Positions 55,103-64,000 of a stretch of DNA of 64,000 bases are shown piece after piece. The notes below the pieces were generated by a model. The model saw nothing but the letters and a program-made list of their open reading frames with translations, was not told where the DNA came from and searched no databases. Made by a program: the position numbers and the translations under genes. The first letter of the stretch is position 1. Every line of letters begins with the position of its first letter. Origin of the DNA: Vermamoeba vermiformis (Eukaryota > Tubulinea > Echinamoebida); contig JBEWZL010000084.1 of NCBI GenBank assembly GCA_045837725.1, positions 496,001 through 560,000 of the forward strand, read 5' to 3'.

Positions 55103-56833
55103 ATGGGGATGATTCGAAAGCTAAAGCTCCATCAGTATTGGGCATCAGTATTTTTAATCATTGGAAAAGCAGGCACTATGCCCATTTTTTCTTTGTTGTA
55201 TGGAAAACTACTGGGCAGTCTATCTGATAGTACTCTCTTTATGCAATACATATTCTATATCGGAATGGTCAATGTGGGGAGTTTTTTTCTAGATTTTTTC
55301 TATATCTATTTAATGCAGCAAGTTGGTCCAAAAGTGGCAGCAAGACTTAAAAAACAAATAGTAAAAGAGCTTATGAAAAAAGACAGTACTTTCTTTGCAA
55401 ATAGCTCTTCAGGGGCGTTGAACAACTCTTTCTTAGCAGAGACAAATGCAGTCAAAGGATTTTGCTCTGCAGTACTTCCAGAGTTCCTACGAAACACATT
55501 TATGTTACTTTGGTATATGGGAATTGCTGCATACATAAATTATATATTCTTTGTTGTAATGTTTGTGACAAGTGGATTGACAATCACTATCTCTTTACTG
55601 ACCAGCACATTTGAGAAGCTAACATCAAGGAAAGTTGCAGAAGAAAAAAATCTAGCAAAAACTCAGGCAGAGATTACATTCAATTGGCAAGTCATTCGAG
55701 TATTTGCACGACAAAGCCATTTTAAAGCAAAGATAAAGGATCACCTACAAAGAGTGTTATCAGTGGAGCACAAGTTAGCAATCATTTTAGCAAGCTCTTC
55801 AGCACTGTCATTTGCAATATCAAATGGATCACTGTTGCTTGTGGGCTATTTTGCTTTAGATTTATACAATTCTTCCACTATCACTATATCAGATATCTAT
55901 ACTGTTTGGTCAGCAAGCTTGCTAGTAGCATTGCATTCAAAAATTATAGCTCAAAGAGTGAATGAGGTCAAAGATACTGTGGCAGTACTTAGAAGTATGG
56001 AAAGAACCATAAGCTTTGGAAAAAGCCATTATGTTGACATTCCCCCAACCAACTATGACCTATCCTCTCCTACTGTTGAATTCAACAATGTCTCTTTTAC
56101 TTACCCGAATTCTTCAAAGGCAGCAATCTCAAACATCAATATTGTATGTTCTGCAAATACAATGACTGCTTTGGTAGGTGCTTCAGGATCGGGTAAATCA
56201 ACATCCTTATCTCTGCTACTCAAATTACACCAAAATTATGAGGGTAGAATATCTGTAAACGGAGTCAATTTGCAGGACATCAGTTCTTCCAATTACTATG
56301 AATCCATTGGTTATGTTGCACAAGATGTGAGGCTATTTTATGGAACCATTGAGGAAAATATTCGATTTGGGATTGACAATTGCTCAATATATGAAGTAGA
56401 AGAAGCTGCTCGTAGGGCCAATATTCATGATTTTATTATGCACTTACCTGAAGGTTACAAAACTATTATTGGTGAGCAAGGAGTTAACCTTAGTGGAGGT
56501 CAAAAGCAACGTATGGCTATAGCAAGAGCTTTGATACGAAATCCTAAAATTTTGATATTTGACGAGGCAACTAGTGCACTTGACTCCACATCTGAAACTA
56601 TGATACAAAAATCCATTGAAACTCTCAGTACCAGCATAACTGTAATTGTTGTTGCTCACCGTTTAAGCACTATCATTAATGCTACCAAAATTTATGTGTT
56701 TAGTGAAGGCAGAATAGTAGAAGAAGGGAATTATCAAAATTTGATTGCCCGCAATGGATTCTTTACCTCTATGGTGACTGCCCAGCAACTGGAAAAGGAA
56801 GACCAGACTAGACAGAGGAGTTACACTTCATAA
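55103..56833 (+). CDS. ABC half-transporter, type B (TAP/MDR-like)
   Basis: Single exon, 576 residues, one membrane domain of six helices followed by one ATPase domain, so it should work as a dimer. The opening ASVFLIIGKAGTMPIFSLL and YGKLLG resemble P-glycoprotein halves. ATPase motifs are intact: Walker A GASGSGKSTS, Q-loop YVAQDVRLFYG, signature LSGGQKQRMAIARAL, Walker B ILIFDEATSALD and the switch His in VVAHRLSTI. An exporter of a hydrophobic compound or peptide is the usual role; beside a prenyltransferase and monooxygenase it may export the product. Codons are strongly AT-ending. Confidence 0.9.
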   Translation: MGMIRKLKLHQYWASVFLIIGKAGTMPIFSLLYGKLLGSLSDSTLFMQYIFYIGMVNVGSFFLDFFYIYLMQQVGPKVAARLKKQIVKELMKKDSTFFANSSSGALNNSFLAETNAVKGFCSAVLPEFLRNTFMLLWYMGIAAYINYIFFVVMFVTSGLTITISLLTSTFEKLTSRKVAEEKNLAKTQAEITFNWQVIRVFARQSHFKAKIKDHLQRVLSVEHKLAIILASSSALSFAISNGSLLLVGYFALDLYNSSTITISDIYTVWSASLLVALHSKIIAQRVNEVKDTVAVLRSMERTISFGKSHYVDIPPTNYDLSSPTVEFNNVSFTYPNSSKAAISNINIVCSANTMTALVGASGSGKSTSLSLLLKLHQNYEGRISVNGVNLQDISSSNYYESIGYVAQDVRLFYGTIEENIRFGIDNCSIYEVEEAARRANIHDFIMHLPEGYKTIIGEQGVNLSGGQKQRMAIARALIRNPKILIFDEATSALDSTSETMIQKSIETLSTSITVIVVAHRLSTIINATKIYVFSEGRIVEEGNYQNLIARNGFFTSMVTAQQLEKEDQTRQRSYTS

Positions 56834-56855
56834 AAACTTTAACTTCTAATGTTTA

Positions 56856-57245
56856 TTATGACATTTCTACAGAAGAGCTCTCTCGGGTGGTGTAAGACAC
56901 TATTCCACCTGCCACTCTTTGTTGTTTAAATAAAGCAACAGCTACCAAAATTACAATAAAGCCTCCTATGACACCATAAATTACTATTACTGCAATTGTT
57001 TGAGGTAGAGGATATGTTTGCACCAAAATAGCAGATTTATCACCAGCACACATTTGGGATGTGCACAATACAGGCCATATTTTAGTCTTTGCATAACAGT
57101 CATCATCAGTAGCACAGGGGACACATGTTCCACCATTACAAACTGGAAGGGTTAATGGACAGTCTTCTAATGTTTGACAAGGTAATTGAAGGTAAACCAA
57201 AGAGAGGCAGGAAAAAAATATGATTATTGACAATAGAGTTTGCAT
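56856..57245 (-). CDS. Small Cys-rich single-pass membrane protein
   Basis: Single exon, 129 residues. Signal peptide (LLSIIIFFSCLSLVYLQLP), a 45-residue Cys-rich outer part (CQTLEDCPLTLPVCNGGTC, CATDDDC, Cys spacing like small disulphide knots), then one helix (TIAVIVIYGVIGGFIVILVA) and a short Ser/Thr tail. Unknown family. Divergent from the seven-helix gene 181 bp away, so the two may be co-expressed. Confidence 0.75.
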   Translation of the reverse strand: MQTLLSIIIFFSCLSLVYLQLPCQTLEDCPLTLPVCNGGTCVPCATDDDCYAKTKIWPVLCTSQMCAGDKSAILVQTYPLPQTIAVIVIYGVIGGFIVILVAVALFKQQRVAGGIVSYTTRESSSVEMS

Positions 57246-57426
57246 GCTGATTTTATTAGTTGCTTTCTATTCCAAACAAAAAATATATTCAAATAAGAGT
57301 GCTTTGCTGAAAGGAAAGAAAATGGAAATTTGTGGATTTTTTTTTTGATTTTTATTTTTAAGATGATTTTTATTTGCCTTTTTAATTAGCCTTTTTAATT
57401 AGCCTAAATTCAAGTGAACAACAACA

Positions 57427-58914
57427 ATGAAGTGTCTTTTTTGGTTGAGTTTTTTTCTCCCTTCAGTTTTGGGGGTAATGATTATCTCTCAGCCCCAAAA
57501 CATATCTGGTGTTTATCCGTTTGTAAAACTGACATTTGCAAACACTCCTGCCGAAATTAATGTGCCGCCACAAATTCCTCTGAAAGGCAAGCTTACGCTG
57601 CCTGGACCTCTTGCTTATGGAAATATTCTTCTGCTGCCCAGAGCTGGAGGATCATTTACAGCAGTGATTAGTGAAATGATATACACATTTCTGCCAAGAG
57701 CTATTGTAATTGTTCCTAGCTCTCCATCCGAACCTGGAATTGAAGAATTCTTCATGGATGATTATGAAGAAACAAAAAAATGGCAAATACCCATTGGAAC
57801 AATGGGGTTTTTCCCCGGCATCTCTTTATTGCAGTCAGGCTTGCTTGATAATGGTACTGCTGATGTAGAGCTTGTATTTGGTATGTGAACACACCACAAA
57901 ATTGTTGCTAACCAGTTCCAGATGAGAATGGTTGGCATTCGTTTGCCTACAATCCTGCTTGGATTGTATTGTACACACTAGTCTCCATTGGAGCACTTGT
58001 TGCCTGGGCTATCTCCATCTCAAGATTTGTGGCTTTTGTAAAAGCATCCGGTTTTCAGCTCTCACTAGCACAGGTTACCTTGCTTATACAAATGATTATA
58101 AACCCAAGTAAGTATGAAATTTTTGCCCTTTACTTTACTAATCCTATTTTTCAGCTCTTTTTTACTGGTGGGTTACTGGCGCAGGTTATTCAATTCCTGC
58201 CCTACAGTTCCAAGTTCAAACGTTTATTGAACAGTCCATACCTTCTGGAGCAGTGACAATTTGCATTTTTTTGTCTGCATTTTTCTGGTAAGTACATCCC
58301 TTAGTGAAATAATCCCTCTAACTTTTGCCAGGCATGAACTGATTACAATGTCTAAAATTCGAGTTACTACATTCATTGTTGGACTAAAAATACCAGCTCT
58401 TATTATTGTTTGTTTGGTGATGTTTCTTTTATACGCAGTTAGTGTGGCGTTTGCAACTTTAAATGCTATCAGTTTAGAATCACTATATAGCCTTTCAAGG
58501 TTGAAGATTTCTGTTGATCTGGCTATTAATGGAGTCGCCTTCATCTATTATTCCATTATTGGAAGTTTGGTGCTCATTCGAGTACGCAAGTCTCCTGGAG
58601 AAAGAACTGCAAAACAAGTCAAAAAGGTAGGGTCTTCCTGCACTGCTCTTTGCTAAAATCTCCCACAGACGACTGTTCGATTTCTGCTGGTGGCCATCAC
58701 CATTCTTCTCCGCATCACAGGACTTGCCTTCCATTTGGATGAAATAATGTTCAAACAAACTGGAACATACTTTATTCTGACAGCAGCAGCTTTTCGAATG
58801 TCTTATTGGCTAATGTTTTTCTCAATGGTTGCAACAAATATCTTTTTGTGCTTAGGGTTCAGAACGCCAGAAAAAGTTACAGGTTCTTCAAGAGCAACAA
58901 AAACTTCTAATTAA
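57427..58914 (+). CDS. Seven-helix membrane protein with PA-like ectodomain
   Basis: Five exons (57427-57880, 57916-58107, 58155-58287, 58332-58626, 58669-58914) with 35-47 bp introns give 439 residues. Signal peptide (FWLSFFLPSVLGVMI); ectodomain with a protease-associated-like strand (GNILLLPRAGGSFTAVISE, then AIVIVPSS); then seven hydrophobic helices from WIVLYTLVSIGALVAWAIS to MSYWLMFFSMVATNIFLCLG. It could be a receptor or a sorting protein. I do not recognise a named family; it is not class C. Introns are GT-AG and among the shortest in the window. Confidence 0.75.
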
Positions 58915-59356
58915 TAAAGTCCCTTTCATTCTTTTTTCCAGCCTGTTTAAAGCATCATCCAATTTCCTTGGCAATTGCTTCACCCTCGGTTAGATATGTC
59001 AAAGGAGTAGCAGGTAAGGCAATTGACTGCAATTTAAATAACATCAATACATTGGTAACCGCCAAATATTGGCAGCAACATGATAACCTTTCAGATCCAA
59101 AAATTGCACACTTACATCCATCAAATTTGAGTTCCATTATCATTTTTGGTTAGAAATAAGGCAGATCTACGTTCAATCTTGTCTCCTTTTTATTTAATTT
59201 CAAAAATGGTTGTAAACAGTACAACTATTACTGTTTACTATGGTTAACTAACAGGAGACAACAGCAAACTTTGAATGTTGAAGATCCACTTCGAAACAAA
59301 ACTGTGTACAAGTGGAATGTCCTTCATAGTATATGAACCTAAATCATATGATTAGA
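58915..59356. other. Gap between seven-helix and kinase genes
   Basis: 442 bp. A 61-codon frame (58968-59153) is open but unsupported by any domain. Nothing else seen. Confidence 0.4.
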
Positions 59357-60384
59357 CTAAGCAGTTAGCTGAAACTTACAATACAGAGGAAAAGACGCTA
59401 TAAGCTCCACTGCCTCATTAAAATCTTGAAGTGCAACTTTCCAAGCATATTCAACTCCTTGCTTAGCCAAGGAGGATAAATACAATCTAATGAAATTAGA
59501 GTTAACAGACACTACAATGCATTACATACTGGAGCAAGGGCATAATTTCTTCAGCTGAACTTTTTTGGGTTGAGAGGAAAAATGCAACATCTTCCATGGG
59601 ATTACCATTATGAATATATTGCAAGTCAATTAAGCGTATCAACTCTTTTTCAGTGTCAAAAAAGATGTTGCTAGTGTGCAAGTCTCCATGCACAACAGTA
59701 CGAGTTTGTCTAAAGGCTGATGAAATCCCTATCTTTTGACAATTAACTAATCAAGAACCAACACCTTACCTTATGGACTTGTTGGACTTTTTTATCATAA
59801 TGAAGATAACCAGAAGAGAATGTTGGATCTTTTTCCCACAACGCTTGCATTTTAGTTATAAGTTCTTCAATCAAACTTGGACCTTTAACCATCTCCAAAC
59901 CTCCCCAATTCCCTACAGGGTTAGTTAGATAGTTTCTCCACTAAAGTATCCATACGAGAGTGAAATTCAGCAATAGAGCATATCAGGACTTCCTCCTCTT
60001 TAATGGAAGGGGAATAGTTAAGTTTGCTTCCTGAATACATTGAAAGGTCTTCAAGTAGAATCAAGTATTCATTAGGGGATGAAACTTTTGTTCCAAAGCA
60101 TTTTGGAAACAACACCCTTCTTGTCTCCAACAAATTTGCATTCCTTTTTGCATATTGTGTTACTATATTTAGACATAAAATACCAACCGGTAGCTTTTTA
60201 TCTCTGAATCCAATAATTCAGGAGGAGCACTAGCTTTTTTCAAAATTAACGTCTTTTCCTTTCCTTCCAGACACAAAGAAATTTTGTATGCCTTGCTGAA
60301 TGCTCCAGAACCAATCTCAGCAATGCAAAACTGGGAAATATTGTAGCCAAACAGATCTAATAATATTTGCTCCATTCCATTCAA
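59357..60384 (-). CDS. APH-fold small-molecule kinase (EcKL/choline-kinase-like)
   Basis: Five exons with introns of about 40-50 bp; start MNGMEQILLDLFGYN at 60384, stop TAG at 59357-59359. Motifs of the aminoglycoside phosphotransferase fold: EIGSGAFSKAYKI (P-loop region), LILKKASAP with the ATP-binding Lys, SEIKSY, ILLEDLS, IAEFHSR, the catalytic VVHGDLHTSNIFF (His-Gly-Asp ... Asn) and LIDLQYIHNGNPMEDVAFFL (metal-binding Asp). The closest flavour is the ecdysteroid-kinase-like/DUF1679 group, which phosphorylates small hydroxylated molecules. Exon joins are my own; the middle two introns are the least certain. It may phosphorylate a hydroxylated product of the neighbouring enzymes. Confidence 0.75.
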
Positions 60385-60439
60385 AAACTAACAAAAATAC
60401 GTGAGTGAGTCAAACAAATTACTGCAGTTATTTAGTGCA

Positions 60440-60645
60440 AGAATTCACACATCCAAAAAATCAATCAATAATGAAAAAATAAATAATAACTTCCTCCCTA
60501 GAGGAGTTGCTCCAGCTCATTCTGTTACCATAAATAACGCGGAGATCAATACTACTAGGGTTTGGGACTCAAAGAAGTGCAATGAATGGTTGAACAACTC
60601 ATTGAGTGCTTGAATGGCAACAAGAAAGAATAATAATATTTAGTT
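60440..60645 (+). mobile_element. Fragment of the TATCACAYCC element with part of its gene
   Basis: The terminus CACACATCCAAAAAATCAA at about 60446 is followed by a coding fragment on the plus strand (APAHSVTINNAEINTTRVW, KKCNEWLNN) that is an inverted copy of 61550-61640 and, at its end, of 61239-61278. About 270 bp present in the other copy are missing here. Confidence 0.65.
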
Positions 60646-60802
60646 TATTCTGGGATGTTACCAACAGCAAATTTATTCCTGTGGCACAACTGGGTCAAAT
60701 TAAAAATGGAGTGAATGGCTCTTACTTTCAGGTTAGGAGAACTTTGCTGAGTCCTTGTGGAGGTTTGCATTTATTTTTGTTACAAACTAACTGTGTTGAA
60801 AT

Positions 60803-61140
60803 CTAGGAGGCAAAAATTATCTTGTGCAGGGTGTCTCCTACATAATTGTTCAGCTGTCTGCTTTCACATTTTAATATCAAACTGTGATCCTGATACTGTG
60901 AGTATTCTGAAAAATGTAACATTGCACATGTAGGACTCCTGAGTCCCTGGCAACAAATTTCTAATTTTTGTTGAAGCAAAAGTCTGTCAACATAGGAAGT
61001 GTGTGGGCTGACTTTGGCTGCTATACAAAAAATTTTGCTGGATTTACCTAGGTTAACTTGCCTCAATTTACGGAGCTTAGCATTGCTGGTTTTTTTCTTC
61101 CAATGGGCCTCATTCCATAAAGCATCAAAATAGCTTCCAA
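60803..61140 (-). other. Open frame between inverted element copies
   Basis: A 112-codon frame reads without a stop on the minus strand (LRKLRQVNLGKSSKIFCIAA). No domain is recognised. It lies between two inverted copies of the same element and may be element cargo or chance. Confidence 0.25.
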
Positions 61141-61164
61141 AATTGGCAAGACTACTGAACAATA

Positions 61165-62150
61165 CTATCACATCCAAAAAAATGAATAAAAAATTTATTT
61201 AAATATTGAACACACTCTTAAAAATATAACGAGCACAAATATTATTATTCTTTCTTGTTGCCATTCAAGCACTCAATGAGTTGAAGTGTGTAGTCCTTGT
61301 CTTGTCTTACAATCTCCTTCAACTCTTTGAGAATTGTTTCGATGCCATCCATTTCTTCATCAAACCAAGCACTTCCATTTGGTTATCTTTTGAAGATTTC
61401 AACATATTAAGCATCATAGTTTCAATATCCACCACCTCCTGACGATGGAGACCCTTTTTTGGAGAGGGAGGATTTTTTAAGGTTGTTGGATCTGGCTTCA
61501 CTTCAGTCACTTCGCTCTTAATTTTTTTCTTTCCATCAAGGTAGTTGTTCAACCATTCATTGCACTTCTTTGAGTCCCAAACCCTAGTAGTATCGATTTC
61601 TACAATGTTTATGGTAACAGAATGAGTAGGAGCAAGTCCAGGATCAGATTTGAGGTTGACAATTTTAACATTTGCACGGGAGCCGTTTGAAGTCCTGTAG
61701 ATAGCTGTAACAGTCCACCAAACATCAGAAGCCTTCAGATCCTCACTCGCATGCCAGGGGTAAGTTTAGTTTGTGTGTTGGTGGCTACATCAGTGAAGGT
61801 AATTGACTCGTAAAAATCCCGATGAATTTTTTTTGCTCCAAGGTCAATTGATTGGTTGGCATAAACACATTGCTCCACCTTTTTCTTCTTTGGTAATTTC
61901 TCTTTTGCCTTGGTTGGATTTTTTTGCTCACTTGCAACATTTTGTTGGATTCGACTTCAGATGAGCATGTTCAGCCATTATTTGGCTTGGATCAATAGGG
62001 CCTTCATCAACATCGAGGCAAAGAATTTCATTAAGTTTTTTGGGTGACTCTGCAGGTTTTTCTATGTTGTTGTTAGGTGCTGAAGCTCCTTTCTTTGGTC
62101 TTCCTTTTTTGGATGCTGATCAGATGGCTATTTTTTTCCATGATACCAAC
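61165..62150 (-). mobile_element. TATCACAYCC element carrying an AT-hook protein gene
   Basis: Left terminus TATCACATCCAAAAAAATGA at about 61165. The minus strand encodes, with interruptions, a protein having an AT-hook-like KKGRPKKG, an acidic stretch, KKKKVEQCVYANQSIDLG, WWTVTAIYRTSNGSRANV, THSVTINIVEIDTTRVW and a coiled-coil end (ETILKELKEIVRQ). No transposase signature is recognisable. Parts recur at 50.88 and 60.5 kb. It looks broken. Confidence 0.55.
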
Positions 62151-62303
62151 AGCTAAATAAATATCTGGTGCTTCTTTTTCAAATGAAATGCATTAAGAAG
62201 GTCGAGAGCAGGAAGGATTGATGAAGATTGAAAAGAAGAAAGACTTTGAAAAATTGATCTCCGAAAGAATGTTGCTCAAAATCACCAACTAGCCGTTACA
62301 AAT

Positions 62304-63222
62304 ATGCTAGGCTGTAATAAAATGCACATTATCTTTATAGCGATGATGGAAGCCCCAAAAAAGCGTTATTACCCAAAAAATTATGAAAAGACTCTCATGG
62401 GAGTGTTGGAAGCTCTTGCATCCAAAGTTTTGACGGATCTTAGCTCAAATCAGTGGCAAAGTGTTAGAAAAGCAGCTGGACTTCCAATCTATCGCAACGA
62501 ACTATCAAAAGCATTCAATAGAACCCTTAGTGATAATTCTTCCATCGTTTGAGATTTTGTAATGGGGCTTTTTTTGAGCCTGAATTTTTAATTTTGGAGA
62601 TTTTGGATCTGTACACTCAAAAACAAGCATTCAAACCTCCAGAAAAAAATGATATCAGCGTCAAGCTATCCTGGGACAATAGGAACATTTATAACAACAA
62701 GAAGACAAATGGATCAGTAGTTTTTAGCTTTCCAAATGTGGCCAAATCTCAAAGCTCATCCAACGTACATGAATTGCAATTGCTGCAATTCCAGAGGACT
62801 CTAGCAACCTAAGAATGCTGTTAAGAGAAGTAGAGTTGGATGAATTCATAGCAGAATATAATAACAAAATTGTGAATGTTAATGGAAAGGAGTATAAAAT
62901 TATTTTGTTCACATCCACGGATTGGATGGCATTAATTGCCAAACTTGATGATATAGCTCTTCCAAATACAAGGAGCTTGGATGATCTCATATGCCCATTC
63001 TGTGGTTGTAACAAGCACTACTTAAGATTTGGTTGGCATGAGGAGCCATTCAAGCTTGGAGATATTTCATTGGAAATTGATGATTTTCCAAAAGCAGCTC
63101 TACCCTCTCTTTTATTAAAATCTCTGCATGGAGTTACAAATATGCTTTCAAATGTCCTTGTTCTCCTCTTTAACCTGATACCCAAGAACTCAGGCTGTCG
63201 TACTCAGTTCAAGGTACTGTAA
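62304..63222 (+). mobile_element. Repeat family R3, longest copy (C)
   Basis: The longest of three copies. Coding stretches (SNQWQSVRKAAGLPIYRNE, FCNGAFFEPEFLIL, EYKIILFTSTDWMALIAKL) end in a zinc-like ICPFCGCNKHYLRFGWHEE and a Leu-rich segment (ALPSLLLKSLHGVTNML). I do not recognise the family. Multi-copy state and the Cys pair suggest a mobile-element protein. It appears broken in a few places. Confidence 0.6.
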
Positions 63223-64000
63223 CCTGCCAAATAACTCGGAATTTTTCGCTGAATTTTCCCGAGCGGATCGCGAACGAAATCAGTTACTTGGTCGAACGAT
63301 TGATTAATTTAATTATATATATACATAATACACCAAATTTAAGGCAAGCCAGCACTAATTGGCAAAAATTTTCAAACCAAATCCAAAATTAAACTAACGC
63401 GAATCCAAAATGTACAACGAATTTTGGCTTTCCTTGGGTACAAATCAACTAAAAATAATATTTTAAACCAACTTTGCGTGGTTTTGTGCAAAGCTTACCC
63501 AAAAATCAAAACCAAATCCAACTTCAATCCAACCGAATCCAAAATAACGACCGAATTTCAATGTGATAACCAAGAATTAGGTTGTTTATGATTATAAACA
63601 CCTATTCTTGTTGTGCCAAGGCCAAAATTTTGTTGTGTATGCCTAATTTTTATCGAACTACCAACGCGCGAACCGAAAAAAAAATAAAAATTCTATTTGT
63701 GTACGGCTGGATTCGAACTTGGAAAATTTACGAGTTATTACGCAGTTTACAGTAATTCTTCAAAAAAACCTTAGTGGATGGGATGTGAAACAAAGCATGA
63801 CTCCAATGCTCATGGATCCACATTTTTGGTGTTGGATTCAGTACGAGTATTTAATAATTTTGAATACAAAGAGTGCCCCAAAAAACAAGACTTTGATGTC
63901 TTGTGAACTGCAAGACAAGCATTCATCAGTGTCTACCATGGAAACCTTTGGTGGTTGACTGTGACTCAACATTTTATGACAAATGAAGCTTTGAGATTTG
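63223..64000. other. AT-rich end of window with a pol III box-like word
   Basis: No supported gene. GTTCGAATCC (B-box consensus) occurs on the minus strand at about 63709-63718 next to an A-rich stretch, possibly a SINE end. AAATCCAAAAT-like words recur at 63.38-63.54 kb. An open frame at 63719-63958 has no recognisable domain. Confidence 0.35.

Noticed and set aside
50542-61165. TTTTTTGGATGTGA read as a shared promoter of cluster genes
   Set aside because: The word also follows coding ends and sits at the edge of repeated blocks, so it is better explained as an element terminus.
48431-63222. Integrated large DNA virus or Polinton as source of the AT-rich block
   Set aside because: No capsid, polymerase, integrase or packaging ATPase gene is seen, and several genes have ordinary short introns.
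63223-64000. tRNA gene suggested by GTTCGAATCC
   Set aside because: No acceptor, D or anticodon arm can be folded around it; only the B-box-like word is present.

Overview
The window is nuclear DNA of a gene-dense unicellular eukaryote. Genes lie 150-500 bp apart, almost all are cut by very short introns (about 42-140 bp, one of about 305 bp), and the families are eukaryotic: RRN3, RPF2, condensin-2 D3-like, Set2-like SET protein, TALE homeodomain, ITPK1, TIPE, L-xylulose reductase. Two class C seven-helix receptors with bacterial-type binding ectodomains, a PH-TIPE protein and a penicillin-acylase-like C45 protein fit an amoebozoan or a unicellular relative of animals and fungi. The sequence alone does not place it further.

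Region 1 (1-43.1 kb) is GC-balanced and almost fully occupied by genes: MFS transporter, A20-macro protein, RRN3, a tandem RlaP-type nucleotidyltransferase, L-xylulose reductase, PP2C phosphatase, PH-TIPE, fatty acyl-CoA reductase, ITPK1, FERM protein, C45 acylase, condensin-like HEAT protein, a small protein, RPF2, an unrecognised zinc-cluster/PAS-like protein, TALE homeodomain, SET methyltransferase, two class C receptors around a secreted deaminase-like protein, a secreted Cys-rich protein and an LRR protein. Several neighbours are divergent pairs sharing 180-350 bp promoters. Four short words recur far above chance here, inside exons and introns alike: CACGTG, TGACACGTGTCA, CTATTTTTAG and CC(A/T)6GG. 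At least five introns read best with GC-AG boundaries.

Region 2 (43.1-48.4 kb) is AT-rich and repeat-laden. It holds the 3' part of an SLC35B4-type sugar-nucleotide transporter gene whose exon is split by a 0.8-kb CACTA-like element with a 2-bp target duplication; relatives of this element lie beside it.

Region 3 (48.4-64 kb) is AT-rich, uses AT-ending codons and lacks the enriched words of region 1. It carries a possible specialised-metabolism group: FAD monooxygenase, DMATS-type aromatic prenyltransferase, beta-propeller protein, ABC half-transporter, a Cys-rich membrane protein, a PA-domain seven-helix protein and an APH-fold small-molecule kinase. Copies of two mobile-element families lie between the genes, and copies of one bracket the group.
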